From Actinomycetes bacterium (lineage in GTDB: Bacteria; Actinomycetota; Acidimicrobiia; Acidimicrobiales; Palsa-688): 57,897 nt of DNA. Shown piece by piece: positions 1-11,036 of this stretch (position 1 is the first letter of the stretch; the number at the start of each line of letters is the position of its first letter). The notes beneath the pieces are model-generated. The model worked only from the letters and a program-made list of their open reading frames with translations, made no database searches and was not told the origin of the DNA. The stretch is from NCBI GenBank assembly GCA_021811865.1, contig JAKAQB010000016.1, positions 1 through 57,897 of the forward strand. Direction: 5' to 3'. The translations under genes were made by a program, and so were the position numbers.

Positions 1-112
1 GGGGGAGTCTGGGGGGAGTCTGGGGGGAGTCTGGGGGGAGTCTGGGGGGAGTCTGGGGGGCGTGTGGGGGGAGTGTGGGGGGGGGGGGGGGAGAGGGCTG
101 GGGGGGGGGGGG
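1..112. repeat. G-rich 11-bp tandem repeat
   Basis: About five copies of an 11-base unit (agtct followed by six G) run from the left edge to about base 60, then decay into G-runs of 5 to 14 bases broken by short gtgt or aga steps. No coding signal is credible here: frames through it only give Gly/Arg homopolymers. The G tracts could form quadruplexes and are the kind of sequence where assemblies end or collapse, so copy number should be treated as uncertain. Confidence 0.85.
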
Positions 113-230
<118 letters not shown>

Positions 231-288
231 CGTGGACCTGGGTGCGTCGGGTGACACTCGGTGCACAGACCCCCCAGATCGAGCTCGT

Positions 289-1899
289 ATGCACCGAGCT
301 ACGGCGGAGGCGCCCGGAACGCCGCTGGGCGGGCCGCTATCGGGGGGTCCTTCGCTGAGACGGGCGGTTTGCACCCCGGCTACGCCTGCTGAGCTGTCCT
401 CGCTCCTGCAGCCCCGGGACGGGATCGTGCGCGAGTGCGCCGGCGTGCAGGTGAGCCTCGACGAGTGGCGCTTCGGCCTGGCCGCCGGTCCCGTGGCCTC
501 CTACGAGCGGGTTGTCCGGACCTCCGGTGGCACCGTCACCCAGGAAGTACGGTTCCGGGTGGGCATCCCGTACGTCTCCTGGCTCTTCGCCCTCCCGCTG
601 CGCGCACACCTGGGCAGCCTGCGCAGAGGGAGGCCGGCGCCGTGGTGGGCACCTCCGGCGCTCCTGGACCACGCCGAAGCGGCCGGCCTGAGCGGCTTGT
701 GTGGGCTGGCGGTCCTGGCCGGCTACCTCAACGGCCTGCTGCCCGCGACCGTCACCTATGTCGGTCGGCAGTACCACGTCGGTGACGCCGGCCAGGGCTA
801 CGCCCTCGCCGGCGTGCAGGCCGGCGCCCTCCTGGCCGTCGGACTGCTCGTGTTCGCCGACCGGCGGGGGCGGCGGCGCGGGGCGATCACGGCCACGGTC
901 GCAGGCGCCGCCGTGAGCGCTCTCGGTGCCCTTGCTCCCTCCCTGTCGGCGGTGGCGCTCACCCAGGTGGCCGCCCTCGCCCTGCTCACCACCCAGTACG
1001 TGCTCGTCGGAATCCTCGTCGTCGAGATCATGCCTGCCGGAGCCCGGGCGTGGGCGCTGGCCCTGGTCACCATGAGCTACGGGCTGGGCGGCGGCATCAC
1101 CCTCCTGGCGCTGCCTCTGGCTGGACTCGGGCCGGGGGGCTGGAGGTGGACCTACGCCATCGCCGCCCTCGGGGTGCCGGCGTGCCTCCTCCTCGCCGAG
1201 CACGTGCCGGAGAGCGGGCGGTGGACGCGGGAGATGGCACCTGCCGGTCATGCACTGCGGGTGTCGTGGACTCCCACCCAGCGCCGGCGGCTGGCAGTGC
1301 TCGGTGCAGGGGCGCTCCTGTTCGCCGTGTTCAGCCTCCCCTCGGCTCAGTTCCAGAACCAGTACTTGCGGGTCCAGCGGCACTGGTCCCCGGTGCACAT
1401 CAGCATCGCCGAACAGGTCGTGGGCACCGTCGGCGGGCTCGGTACCCTGGCGGGGGGTCGCTTGGCCGACACCCGGGGACGACGTCCCGTCCTCGCCCTT
1501 GCCGTCGTGGCGGGCACAGGCTTCACCCTCCTCGAGTACTTCGGTCACGGCGTTGCTCTCTACCTGTGGATGACCGCGTCGAGCGTGCTCGGCTACGCCG
1601 TCGCGCCGGTGCTGGGGGTCTACGGGGCCGAGCTGTTCCCCACCACTCTGCGTGGACGGGCCGGTGGCATCCTGAACGTCGTTGCCGCCGGCGGCGGCCT
1701 CGCCGGGCTAGCAGTGACCGGAGCCCTCGGCGCGGGTCTCGGCACGCTCGGCCCGGCGCTGTCGGTGGTCGCCGTCGGACCGGTGCTGCTCGTCGCCCTC
1801 GTACTGCTCGCCTACCCCGAGACGGCCCGTCGCCCACTGGAGGAGCTCAACCCGGCGGATGCCCCGGTGTCGGACGGGCCGCCCGATCCGGCGCAGTAG
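289..1899 (+). CDS. MFS transporter
   Basis: Predicted 536-residue inner-membrane major facilitator superfamily permease. The first ~120 residues are mostly soluble. They are followed by about twelve hydrophobic segments, with the family loop motif seen as FADRRGRRRG after TM2 and again as GGRLADTRGRRPVLA at the start of the second half. The end reads YPETARRPLEELNP, typical of sugar/organic-acid-type MFS proteins. I chose the ATG at 289 because the frame upstream is only the Gly/Arg translation of the repeat array. Substrate is unknown. The ClpX-zinc-finger-like gene starts directly at its stop codon (TAG then GTG), so the two may be cotranscribed. Confidence 0.8.
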   Translation: MHRATAEAPGTPLGGPLSGGPSLRRAVCTPATPAELSSLLQPRDGIVRECAGVQVSLDEWRFGLAAGPVASYERVVRTSGGTVTQEVRFRVGIPYVSWLFALPLRAHLGSLRRGRPAPWWAPPALLDHAEAAGLSGLCGLAVLAGYLNGLLPATVTYVGRQYHVGDAGQGYALAGVQAGALLAVGLLVFADRRGRRRGAITATVAGAAVSALGALAPSLSAVALTQVAALALLTTQYVLVGILVVEIMPAGARAWALALVTMSYGLGGGITLLALPLAGLGPGGWRWTYAIAALGVPACLLLAEHVPESGRWTREMAPAGHALRVSWTPTQRRRLAVLGAGALLFAVFSLPSAQFQNQYLRVQRHWSPVHISIAEQVVGTVGGLGTLAGGRLADTRGRRPVLALAVVAGTGFTLLEYFGHGVALYLWMTASSVLGYAVAPVLGVYGAELFPTTLRGRAGGILNVVAAGGGLAGLAVTGALGAGLGTLGPALSVVAVGPVLLVALVLLAYPETARRPLEELNPADAPVSDGPPDPAQ

Positions 1900-2568
1900 G
1901 TGCCGGATCCCGGCGGCGGCGAGAGCCAGCAGGACGTCGCCAAGCTGATCGCCGGTCCGGGTGTCTTCATCTGCGACGAGCGCGTCGGGCTCTGCCACCA
2001 GATCGTCACCGAGGAGACGGGTGGGGAGAGCAGCCGGGTCGATGGGGCTCCACCGAGCGTGAAGGCCTGGGTCGGGTTGTCGGACGACGATCTCCTCCGA
2101 GAGATGGTCCAGGCCCATGCGCCCCAGAACGTCGACCGGGCTGTGAGACACCGCGTCGCCGTGCTACAAGAACGCGGCGTGAGCTGGGCCCGCATCGGCG
2201 AGGCCCTGGGAATGACGCGTCAATCCGCCTGGGGGCGCTTCTCCGGGGAGGACCAGTGCGCCGAGGGCGGGGCTGGGCCGACGCCCACCAAGGCGAGCGT
2301 TGCTACTGCGACCGACGTCAGAGACCGGCCACCCACTCGGCGACGATGCCAGCGACCTCGCCGTCGCGCCGGCGCAGCCCGTGGTCGCCGCCCTCGATCC
2401 AGTGGAACGTCACCGGGCCGGGGATCATCGCCACCGCCGCCTCGAGCTCGTCGACGGTACCGAAGGCGTCGCGGGTCCCGGAGACGAACAGGCACGGCAC
2501 GTGCAGGTCCGGGAGGTGGGCGTCCCGGCGGCGATCGGGGTGCCCGGGCGGGTGCAGCGGGTAGCTGA
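1900..2568 (+). CDS. ClpX-type zinc-finger/HTH protein, zinc ligands lost
   Basis: Residues about 9-36 match the ClpX C4 zinc-finger domain ([20 protein letters not shown]), and residues about 85-115 match the helix-turn-helix found in small actinobacterial ClpX-zinc-finger proteins ([22 protein letters not shown]). That family is normally ~110-130 residues and a presumed regulator. Here the first CxxC pair is missing (PDPG in its place) and the second pair reads CDER, so only one of four zinc ligands remains. After GEDQ (about residue 119) the frame stays open to 2568 with no recognisable content, antisense to the neighbouring hydrolase. The natural stop has probably been lost, or a frameshift lies near 2260. 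Confidence 0.6.
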   Translation: MPDPGGGESQQDVAKLIAGPGVFICDERVGLCHQIVTEETGGESSRVDGAPPSVKAWVGLSDDDLLREMVQAHAPQNVDRAVRHRVAVLQERGVSWARIGEALGMTRQSAWGRFSGEDQCAEGGAGPTPTKASVATATDVRDRPPTRRRCQRPRRRAGAARGRRPRSSGTSPGRGSSPPPPRARRRYRRRRGSRRRTGTARAGPGGGRPGGDRGARAGAAGS

Positions 2569-2869
2569 TGAGCACCAGCCCGGCCGCCTCAACGGCGCCC
2601 TCGGCGACGGCGACCGAGCACACCCGCCCTCCCATCGAGCGGCCGCCGACCACGAGCCGCTCGGCGTTGGAGCTGGCGGCCTCAGCGGCCACGGCCTCCA
2701 CGAGCGCGGGCATGCCGTCCGGTGCACGGCGACCGGCGATCCGGTACGGGAAGTCCATGCGCCGCACCATGACGCCGGCGGTTGTCAGCGCCTCGTCGAC
2801 GGCGACCAGCGCGGGGTGGTCGCGGTCTGCGCCGGCGCCCGGCGCAAGGAGGGCTGCGGTGGCGATCAG
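2318..2869 (-). CDS. alpha/beta-hydrolase (Tex30/KANL3-like)
   Basis: Small alpha/beta-hydrolase of the dienelactone-hydrolase-like Tex30/KANL3 group. It opens with [18 protein letters not shown], has the nucleophile elbow GGRSMGGR (Ser), an acid in SGTRDAFG and the catalytic His in EGGDHGLRR near the C terminus. Physiological substrate unknown. The start is ambiguous: no ATG, GTG or TTG sits at the expected place. The homology begins at a CTG at 2869 that overlaps the stop of the upstream zinc-ribbon gene, and the next in-frame GTG upstream is at 2986, inside that gene. Translational coupling to the upstream gene is likely. It converges on, and overlaps by 251 bp, the ClpX-zinc-finger-like frame. 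Confidence 0.7.
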   Translation of the reverse strand: MIATAALLAPGAGADRDHPALVAVDEALTTAGVMVRRMDFPYRIAGRRAPDGMPALVEAVAAEAASSNAERLVVGGRSMGGRVCSVAVAEGAVEAAGLVLISYPLHPPGHPDRRRDAHLPDLHVPCLFVSGTRDAFGTVDELEAAVAMIPGPVTFHWIEGGDHGLRRRDGEVAGIVAEWVAGL

Positions 2870-4035
2870 ACCAGCGCCCGTAGCAGGTCGCGGAGGGTCG
2901 TGGCCTCGCCGAACGCCACCTCCCGGCTGCCGCCGTGCTCGAGCGCATCGGCCAGCGTCCGCGCCCGGGTGCGGATCGTCCACCACTGGGCGTCGTCCAG
3001 TCCGACCGGCGTGGGGCCGTCCGCATCCGAGACCGCCCGGATGACCTCCGCTGCCCGTGTCTTGTTCGCCGGGTCGTTGACGAAGCGGTCGGCGGCAGCA
3101 AACAGCTCCTCGAGAGCCCGGTAGCGGGCCTCGTCATCGTCATCGCCCTTCGAGGCAGCCTCCACCCGGTCGAAGAGCGCCTCGACGTCGGCCTCCCGAG
3201 CGGACGGAACGACCAGGTCGCCCTCCTGCCAGCGGTGAGGGATGCCCGGCTCGTCGAGCAGCACGCTCAGCTGAGCCCGCTGCTCGGGCATCCACTCGGG
3301 GAGCTCGTACACCGCTTCCTCCTCGGGAGCCCAGTCGGTCGGCGACGAGACGTCCGCCGCCGGTACCGGGGAGGAGACCGGGTCGAGGAGCTTGGCGAGG
3401 ATCGCCCCCTGGACGCGTATCTCCTCCTCCAGGGCCTCCTCCGCCCCCAGCGCGGCAAGCAGGCGGCGGGTGACACGCCCGACGGCCGCCCACGTCTCTC
3501 GGTCGGTGGCGTAGAAGTCGTCGGCGGCGAAGACCACCGCCGACGCCTGGGCCACGTCACCGTCCGCCTGCATGTCCGTCGGGTCCTCTCGGAGCCGGTA
3601 GGCAGCGCTCCGCAGGAGCTCCACCCCGGTGACGAGCGCGTCGTCCGCTACCGGCTCGGCGATGTCGCCGTCGAGCAAAGTGCGGCCGAACAAGGCGCCG
3701 CCGGGCAGCTCGTCGTCGGGCAGCTCGTCGTCGGGTCCACCGGCGACGATCGCCGCGACGATGTCGTCGGTGCGTTCCTCGTCGTCGACGGCGACGACGA
3801 GCTCCTCCTCCTCGAAGCGGTGCTCGATGCCCGCCTCGATGAGGGCGACGATCAGACGAGCCCGGGCTGGGCCGCTCCAACCGTCGAGGTTGTAGCCGAC
3901 CTCGTCCTCCTCGTCACCTGCCGGGGTCAGCTCAGGGAGGGGGGAGCGTTCGAGCCGGTTGCCGCACGCGTGGCAGCGCCCGCGGGAGGGCACCTCGTAC
4001 CCGCAGGTGCGGCAGAACCAGACCCGGGTCGTCAC
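2866..4035 (-). CDS. zinc-ribbon protein with internal duplication
   Basis: 389-residue acidic soluble protein of unknown function. Cys8, Cys11, Cys21 and Cys24 form an N-terminal zinc ribbon (CRTCG...CHACG). The rest looks like two copies of a ~150-residue unit. Residues 50-97 and 245-292 share a pattern of Leu-x-x-Trp, then Arg-Ala, Leu, Gly-Ile-x-His-Arg and Leu-Val-Val. Each is followed by a helical part (140-217 and 308-388) with Asp-Pro and Trp-x-x-x-x-Arg landmarks. A 15-base in-frame repeat gives DELPDDELP near residue 103. The GTG at 4035 overlaps the stop of the upstream flavoprotein (GTGA), so the two are likely coupled. Regulatory or scaffold role is guesswork. Confidence 0.75.
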   Translation of the reverse strand: MTTRVWFCRTCGYEVPSRGRCHACGNRLERSPLPELTPAGDEEDEVGYNLDGWSGPARARLIVALIEAGIEHRFEEEELVVAVDDEERTDDIVAAIVAGGPDDELPDDELPGGALFGRTLLDGDIAEPVADDALVTGVELLRSAAYRLREDPTDMQADGDVAQASAVVFAADDFYATDRETWAAVGRVTRRLLAALGAEEALEEEIRVQGAILAKLLDPVSSPVPAADVSSPTDWAPEEEAVYELPEWMPEQRAQLSVLLDEPGIPHRWQEGDLVVPSAREADVEALFDRVEAASKGDDDDEARYRALEELFAAADRFVNDPANKTRAAEVIRAVSDADGPTPVGLDDAQWWTIRTRARTLADALEHGGSREVAFGEATTLRDLLRALV

Positions 4036-5555
4036 CGCCGCTTGGGCAGGACGGGTGCATCCCTGCCGGTCCCCCCCCGCCCTGTGCTCAGCGTCTCGTG
4101 GTACTCGTCCTCCACGTTGACGGACCACACGTCGTGGCGGGCGCCGAACAGGTTCTCGACGGTCAGCATGGCCGTGTACATGGAGTGGTCTGCGTTGTTG
4201 TACCGGTGCATCCCGTTGCGCCCGACCGGGTGGACATTGGGTACCTCCGCCTCGAGCCACGCGCGGATGGTGTCGACGTTGCGATGGTAATCGGCGTCGT
4301 AGTAGGGGTACGCCTTGGGCATCCGCACGACGTAGCCGGCTTCGACCGCCGACGGCTCGACGAGGCCCAGCTTGCCGAGCTCCTGTCTGGCTTGCTCGAC
4401 GAGCCGGTCGTCTGGTGCCGTCCAGGCGGCATCGCCCTCGTCGACGGTGTACTCGAGTCCGAGCACGTTGCGTCCGTCCTTCACGAGGTACGGCGACCAA
4501 GACCCGAAGTTCTGGATGCGCATGGTACGGACACCCGGGTCGTGGATGTAGATCCAATTGTCGTCCCACGGGACGCGGCTCGCGGGGACGACCAGCGCCA
4601 CGGTCAGGAAGTCCCGGTACACGAGGTCGTCAGCGGCCGAACGGACCTCCGACGGGGCCGGCGGATCCATCACCCGGACGAGCTCGGACAGTGGCATGGA
4701 GGAGATGACAGCCGTGCAGCGGTGATCGGTCTGGCCTCCGTCGGCGGACGTGGCTACAACTGAGGTGGCGCCTCCTGGACCCCACCGGATCCGGGTCACC
4801 CGGCTGCGCATCTCGACCTTGCTGCCGGCTGCCTCCACCTTCTCGGCGCAGCGCTCCCACATCATCCCGGGGCCGAGCTTCGGGTACTCGAACTCCTCGA
4901 TGAGCGAGGTGATGTCCCTCTGATTGCGCTTCGGCATCAAGGCGTTGACGATGGCGGACGGGAGGGACAGGTTCTTGATGCGCTGCGCCGCCCAGTCCGC
5001 GCCCATCTCCGAGCCGGGATGACCCCAGACCTTCTCGGTGTAGGTCTTGAAGAAGTGGCGGTACAGCCGCCAGCCGAAGCGGGATGCAACCCATCCCTCG
5101 AAGTTGCTCTGGTCCGTCGGCGGGCGCACCCGCACCCACAAGTAGGACAGCACGCACCGCAGCGCCTCCTGGACACCCAGGTTCGTCAGGGCGTTCATAG
5201 CCCGTAGGGGGTAGTCGTAGAACTTCCCCTGGTAGAAGATGCGGCTCTTGCGGGGGCGGAGCATGAAGTCCTCGTCGGGAAGGATCTCGTGCCAGAACGC
5301 CTCCACCGGGGGCACCTTCGTGAAGAAGCGGTGGCCGCCGATGTCGAATCGCCACCCGTCGCGCTCCACCGTGCGGCTGATGCCACCCACGACCGAGTCG
5401 GCCTCGAGCACGACCGGGCGACGGTTCCGCCGGGTGAGCTCGTACGCAGCGGTCAGTCCGGCGGGCCCGGCTCCGATGATCACGACGTCGCGGGCGGCGT
5501 CGGTGGGGTCAGCGGCATCGGGCGCCGAGGGGTACTCGATGGGCTGTTGACTCAC
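4032..5555 (-). CDS. UDP-galactopyranose-mutase-like FAD oxidoreductase
   Basis: 507-residue FAD-dependent protein. The N-terminal Rossmann motif [17 protein letters not shown] (residues ~24-40) is followed by the acidic FAD-ribose contact VLEAD and GGHRFFTKV, typical of the NAD(P)-binding UDP-galactopyranose-mutase/protoporphyrinogen-oxidase-like family that accompanies surface glycan genes. [14 protein letters not shown] near the C terminus matches the conserved FAD-contact region of this family. The GTG at 5555 is preceded by a good AGGAG site; the frame upstream is unrelated. It sits downstream of a membrane GT-C glycosyltransferase, which supports a cell-envelope sugar role, but the exact reaction cannot be assigned. 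Confidence 0.8.
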   Translation of the reverse strand: MSQQPIEYPSAPDAADPTDAARDVVIIGAGPAGLTAAYELTRRNRRPVVLEADSVVGGISRTVERDGWRFDIGGHRFFTKVPPVEAFWHEILPDEDFMLRPRKSRIFYQGKFYDYPLRAMNALTNLGVQEALRCVLSYLWVRVRPPTDQSNFEGWVASRFGWRLYRHFFKTYTEKVWGHPGSEMGADWAAQRIKNLSLPSAIVNALMPKRNQRDITSLIEEFEYPKLGPGMMWERCAEKVEAAGSKVEMRSRVTRIRWGPGGATSVVATSADGGQTDHRCTAVISSMPLSELVRVMDPPAPSEVRSAADDLVYRDFLTVALVVPASRVPWDDNWIYIHDPGVRTMRIQNFGSWSPYLVKDGRNVLGLEYTVDEGDAAWTAPDDRLVEQARQELGKLGLVEPSAVEAGYVVRMPKAYPYYDADYHRNVDTIRAWLEAEVPNVHPVGRNGMHRYNNADHSMYTAMLTVENLFGARHDVWSVNVEDEYHETLSTGRGGTGRDAPVLPKRR

Positions 5556-5641
5556 GTGGCTCTCCTCGGGCACGGACCTTGGCGGCGCATCGGAGCGCTC
5601 ACCGGCCGGCGGGCGGGTCGGGGGCCGGCGACATGGGGTAG

Positions 5642-7432
5642 TCAGCCGACGGGGTACCTCACCAGGTTCTCGTATTCGTACAGGTAGGAGGGGTCGGCCC
5701 CCACGAGGGTCGTACCCTGACCCTGGAGGAGGGAAAGCCAGCTGGCGAGCTGGCCGCAATCCCCGCCGAAGGGCGAGTAGCCGTTGCGCCACACCAACCA
5801 GAGCGTGTGGCCCGGCTGGAGCTGGGACAGCATGTCCTGGGCGAAAGCCTGGACGTTGGTGTGCTGGATCACCTGGCGGTAGTTGATCCAATCGACGCGC
5901 TGTGGGCCGATGGCGCGTGGGAATGTCAGCTGCTGCAAGCCGGGGACAGCGACGAGGCGGCTCACCGCCGGCCCCAGCTGGTCAGGGCAGTAGACCACGA
6001 GGTCGCCGGGTTGCGCCTCGGCGTTGAGCACCTGGGCGATCTGGACGGCCTGGGTGCGCTGCAGGCCATTGTTCCCTAACCCGGTGAGCAGACCGGCGAC
6101 GCAGACCACCGCCAGCGTCCCCGTCACGAGGCGCCGGCGGGTCAGGACATCGATGCCCATGGCGGCGACCAGCAGGAAGAGCGGCAGCACGGTGGCGGCG
6201 TAGCGGGCGACGAACGCAGCGTTGTCGATCATGCCGCCGACGAGGGCGAGGCACAGCGTGCCGAGCATGACGGCGAAGACGGGAAGGGTCCGCCGGTTGG
6301 GCTGGAGGACGAGGGTGACGCCGTGGCCCGGCCCCTGATGACGCGCCGCGGCACCGGCGCCGCCGGGCCCGAAACCGGCAAAGCCGACGATCCGGTCGGC
6401 CGTGCGCCGGACGCGGAGCCGCACCGGCACCGGGGCCTGGTCAAGGCGTTCCAGGTCGGCATCGAGCGACCCGTCGGTGAGCCGCTCCGAGTCCGGCACG
6501 GTAGCGACTTCGCTCGCCGTCGGCCGGCGCCCGAACACTCCGAGCACCACCAGACCGAAGTAGGCGAACGCCAGCAGTATCGCCCAAGGGCCCCAGCCGG
6601 CGAAGTAGTCGAACACCTGGATCAGGTCGGCGGGGCTGGCGGGTCGTGCCCACGGGGTTCCGGTGTGAGCGGCCTGGAAGAGGAAGGTGGGCACCCAGGG
6701 GATGAACAGGAGGCTGCCGGCGAGAATGGTCAGGAATGCTCGTGCGACCGACCGGGCGTCACCCCGTGCCGGCAGGCCCTGGCGGTGCCGCCACAGCTGG
6801 TAGAGCAACCACAAGCCCGTCATCGTGACCAGGTACAAGGCCCAGTAGTGCGTGTACAGGGTTGCGGCCGTCAACAGCCCCAGAGCCACGAGCCGCCCGA
6901 CGCTGGGCCACTCCAACGCACGGGCGACAGCCAGGAACCCGAGCACGCACCAGAGGATCATGAACGAGTACATCCGGGTGTCGGTCGCGTAGAAGATCGC
7001 GAACGGCGACGTCACCGCCAGGAAGAACGTGATCCAGGCAACCCGCGTGCCACCGAGGCGGCGCCCCGCCGCCCAGAACAACGGCAGGGCGACAACCGAC
7101 GCCACCCCCCCGAGTGCCCGGACGGCGACGTCGCTGCGCCCGAACGCCAGCATCCAGAAGTGCAGCAGGGCGTAGTAGAGCGGCGGCGCTCCGTCCTGGC
7201 GGAGAGCGGCGTGCAGCTGGCTCAGGGGCAGCTTGGCAATGTTGACGCTGATGGACTCGTCGAGCCAGAGCGCGCTCGGCGTGTAGAAGCGCAAGAAGAC
7301 CCCGGCGGCGACCACGGCCACGCCGAGGGCGGTGAGGGCGCGATGGCCAGGCCTCGTCCCGTCGGACCACGCCCGGCGCACCTCCTGGCCGAGGGTCGGA
7401 GCGCGCGCGGCATCGGGTGCGGTTGCGACCAC
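5642..7432 (-). CDS. GT39/GT-C family membrane glycosyltransferase
   Basis: 596-residue polytopic membrane protein. TM1 (residues ~33-49) is followed by a first extracellular loop carrying [10 protein letters not shown], the acidic DE motif of GT-C (GT39/ArnT/PMT-like) transferases that use polyprenyl-phosphate sugars. [14 protein letters not shown] and TDTRMYSFM also match this group. At least ten hydrophobic segments follow, with a hydrophilic insertion at ~300-360 and a C-terminal periplasmic domain from ~440. Acceptor and sugar are unknown; the neighbouring mutase-like flavoprotein 86 bases downstream suggests a shared envelope-glycan pathway. Start GTG at 7432; divergent from glpX with a 91-base shared promoter region. 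Confidence 0.8.
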   Translation of the reverse strand: MVATAPDAARAPTLGQEVRRAWSDGTRPGHRALTALGVAVVAAGVFLRFYTPSALWLDESISVNIAKLPLSQLHAALRQDGAPPLYYALLHFWMLAFGRSDVAVRALGGVASVVALPLFWAAGRRLGGTRVAWITFFLAVTSPFAIFYATDTRMYSFMILWCVLGFLAVARALEWPSVGRLVALGLLTAATLYTHYWALYLVTMTGLWLLYQLWRHRQGLPARGDARSVARAFLTILAGSLLFIPWVPTFLFQAAHTGTPWARPASPADLIQVFDYFAGWGPWAILLAFAYFGLVVLGVFGRRPTASEVATVPDSERLTDGSLDADLERLDQAPVPVRLRVRRTADRIVGFAGFGPGGAGAAARHQGPGHGVTLVLQPNRRTLPVFAVMLGTLCLALVGGMIDNAAFVARYAATVLPLFLLVAAMGIDVLTRRRLVTGTLAVVCVAGLLTGLGNNGLQRTQAVQIAQVLNAEAQPGDLVVYCPDQLGPAVSRLVAVPGLQQLTFPRAIGPQRVDWINYRQVIQHTNVQAFAQDMLSQLQPGHTLWLVWRNGYSPFGGDCGQLASWLSLLQGQGTTLVGADPSYLYEYENLVRYPVG

Positions 7433-7523
7433 GGCAGCCCAATCTATCGGGGCCTCGGGCGATCAGGTGGTCCGGGCCCGATGGGCAGGACCTCCCACCC
7501 TCGACCGGGGTAGGGTCCGGCGC

Positions 7524-8522
7524 ATGCCGTCGTCGCCGCCCGAAACCGCACCCGACCGCAACCTGGCGCTCGAGCTCGTCCGGGTCACGGAGGCGGCGGC
7601 CATGGCAGCCGGCCGGTGGATGGGCCGGGGCGACAAGGAAGGGGCGGATGCTGCCGCGGTGGACGCCATGCGGGTGGTGCTCGGATCGGTGGCCATGGAC
7701 GGGGTGGTCGTCATCGGTGAGGGGGAGAAGGACGACGCCCCGATGCTGTACAACGGCGAGCACGTCGGCGACGGGTCCAGCCCGAGGGTCGACGTCGCCG
7801 TCGACCCCATCGACGGCACGACGCCGACGGCGATGGGGCGCGGGGGCGCCCTCGCGGTCATCGCCGTGTCCCAGCGGGGCACGATGTTCGACCCCGGTCC
7901 GTGCGTGTACATGGAGAAGGTGGCCGTAGGCCCCGATGCCGCCGGCGTAATCGACCTCCGCCGCTCTGCCGCCGACAACATCCGGGCCGTGGCCGAGGCG
8001 AAGTCCTGCTCGCCGAGGGACGTGACCGCCGTCGTCCTCGACCGGCCACGCCACGTCGAGCTCATCCAGCAGGTGCGGGCGGCGGGGGCACGCGTCCGCC
8101 TGATCCAGGACGGCGACGTGGCAGGGGCCATCGCCACGGCATGGCCGGGCTCCGGCACCGACATCCTCCTCGGCATCGGCGGGACACCGGAAGGCGTGAT
8201 CGCCGCCGCCGCCTTGAAGTGCATGGGTGGCGAGATGCAAGGCCGGCTGTGGCCACGAAACGACGACGAGCGGGAGGCGGCGCTGGCCCGCGGCTACGAC
8301 CTGGACCGGGTGCTCACCACCGACGACCTGGTGCAGGGCGACAACTGCTTCTTCGCGGCGACGGGGATCACCGACGGGGAGCTGCTGCGTGGGGTGCGCT
8401 TCGACGGGCAGGGAGCGGCGACCGAATCGTTGGTGATGCGCTCACGGTCGGGCACGGTTCGACGGATCGAGGCCCGCCACCGCCTGAAGAAGCTCGCGGC
8501 ATACGCGCCGACGATCGCCTGA
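7524..8522 (+). CDS. glpX: class II fructose-1,6-bisphosphatase
   Basis: 332-residue cytoplasmic enzyme of gluconeogenesis that hydrolyses fructose-1,6-bisphosphate to fructose-6-phosphate. Metal and substrate motifs are intact: [18 protein letters not shown] near residues 70-87, [13 protein letters not shown] (the lithium-sensitive phosphatase DPxDGT metal site), and [20 protein letters not shown] in the C-terminal half. Length matches the family. I took the ATG at 7524 because sequence upstream reads into the divergent GT39 promoter region. It is the usual actinobacterial FBPase. It stands alone, convergent with the ATP synthase operon. Confidence 0.95.
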   Translation: MPSSPPETAPDRNLALELVRVTEAAAMAAGRWMGRGDKEGADAAAVDAMRVVLGSVAMDGVVVIGEGEKDDAPMLYNGEHVGDGSSPRVDVAVDPIDGTTPTAMGRGGALAVIAVSQRGTMFDPGPCVYMEKVAVGPDAAGVIDLRRSAADNIRAVAEAKSCSPRDVTAVVLDRPRHVELIQQVRAAGARVRLIQDGDVAGAIATAWPGSGTDILLGIGGTPEGVIAAAALKCMGGEMQGRLWPRNDDEREAALARGYDLDRVLTTDDLVQGDNCFFAATGITDGELLRGVRFDGQGAATESLVMRSRSGTVRRIEARHRLKKLAAYAPTIA

Positions 8523-9107
8523 GGCCATCGCGGCCAGCCTGACAGGTCGCAGCGCACCCCCCTCCCCGCCCGTCCGACCGGCCCGGCACACCAGCGGGCA
8601 GGTGGCGGGCAGCTGGCGGCGGCGGCGGTGAGCGGGGACGGGGGACAGGCGAGGACCCGACCGCACGGGTGGAACGCACGGGCGGACGGAAACCCTACGG
8701 TCTCCATGCAGCCACGCTTCGCGGTGGCCGACGGCCCCTACCGGCAAACTTTGGAAGCGCGTTGTCGCTGGACGACAACAAGTCTCCAGAGTTCACACCT
8801 CCGCCCCCGGACCGACCGCTGTGAGTGGCAGCCGGGGGCACCGGCAACCGGACCGGACCCAGCGGAACCGGACCGGACCCAGCGGAACCGGACCGGACCC
8901 AGCGGAACCGGACCGGACCCAACGGAACCGGACCGCACCGGAGCCAAGGCACCGTGATGCGACCGAAGGGCGGGTGGGGCGGCTGCAGCGGCCCGCAAGC
9001 GGGCAAGGGCCGGGGACAGGTCCCCGGCGCGCAGGTTGAGCGGCCCGACCAGCGACCGGCGGGTCGAGCAGCGGCGCCACCCCGACCCGACGGCGTGCCA
9101 ACGGGCG
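8523..9107. other. glpX-atpC convergent intergenic region
   Basis: 585 bases between two converging 3' ends. Apart from the 20-bp tandem repeat at 8845-8940 I see no gene: open frames here are repeat translations or extensions of atpC shadows. The left part (8540-8660) is C- and G-rich with several short potential hairpins, so it probably serves as a bidirectional termination zone, but no hairpin plus T-tract is obvious. Confidence 0.6.
8845..8940. repeat. 20-bp tandem repeat, about 4.5 copies
   Basis: Unit gaccggacccagcggaaccg begins at 8851, 8871, 8891 and 8911, with a partial copy at each side. The copies are identical except for one change in the fourth (aacgg for agcgg) and drift in the last half copy. 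The unit is itself built of ccgga/tccgg-like steps. Copies are too short, and spacers absent, so this is not a CRISPR. Near-identity implies recent slippage. Confidence 0.9.
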
Positions 9108-9548
9108 CTAGCCCCCGCCGTCGGCGGGTGCGGCGCCGGCCGCCTCGAGGCGGACCCGTGCTCGGAGCACCGCCGCGCCGGCAGTCGCGCCGGCGGACGC
9201 GTCGCCGGCAGACGCGTCGCCGGCGTCGTCGCGTTGGCGTTGCTCGGCCTCGCGCAGCTCCGCCCGGGCGGCGTCGACGTCGATCTCCGAGCCGAGGGCG
9301 GCGTCGGCTGCGAGGATGGTGACCTGGTTGTCGCGGACCTCGACGAACCCGCCACCGAGGGCGATGCGAACCTCGCTGCCGTCCTCGGCCACGACTCGGG
9401 TGAGGCAGGTGTCGAGCGCGCCGAGGAGCGGCACGTGGTCGGCGAGGAAGGCGATGTCGCCGTCCAGGGTACGGGTGACGACCATCTCGGCCTCACCGCG
9501 GTATACGACACGCGACGGGCTCACCACCTCCACGTGGGTGGCCGCCAT
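9108..9548 (-). CDS. atpC: F1 ATP synthase epsilon subunit
   Basis: 146-residue central-stalk subunit that couples rotation to catalysis and can inhibit ATP hydrolysis. The N-terminal beta-barrel is clear (VEVVSPSRVVYRGEAEMVVTR; GDIAFLADHVPLLGAL; LGGGFVEVRDNQVTILA), followed by one helix and an unusual Ala/Gly/Asp-rich tail carrying an AGDAS repeat (15-base unit). Last gene of the operon, 3 bases after atpD. ATG start at 9548. Confidence 0.93.
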   Translation of the reverse strand: MAATHVEVVSPSRVVYRGEAEMVVTRTLDGDIAFLADHVPLLGALDTCLTRVVAEDGSEVRIALGGGFVEVRDNQVTILAADAALGSEIDVDAARAELREAEQRQRDDAGDASAGDASAGATAGAAVLRARVRLEAAGAAPADGGG

Positions 9549-9551
9549 CGG

Positions 9552-11036
<1,485 letters not shown>

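Noticed and set aside
7463..8224. 253-codon minus-strand frame opposite glpX
   Set aside because: Low-complexity Ser/Arg/Pro composition and fully antisense to a clear glpX.
8845..8940. Candidate CRISPR array
   Set aside because: The 20-bp units are directly adjacent with no unique spacers, and no cas genes are present.
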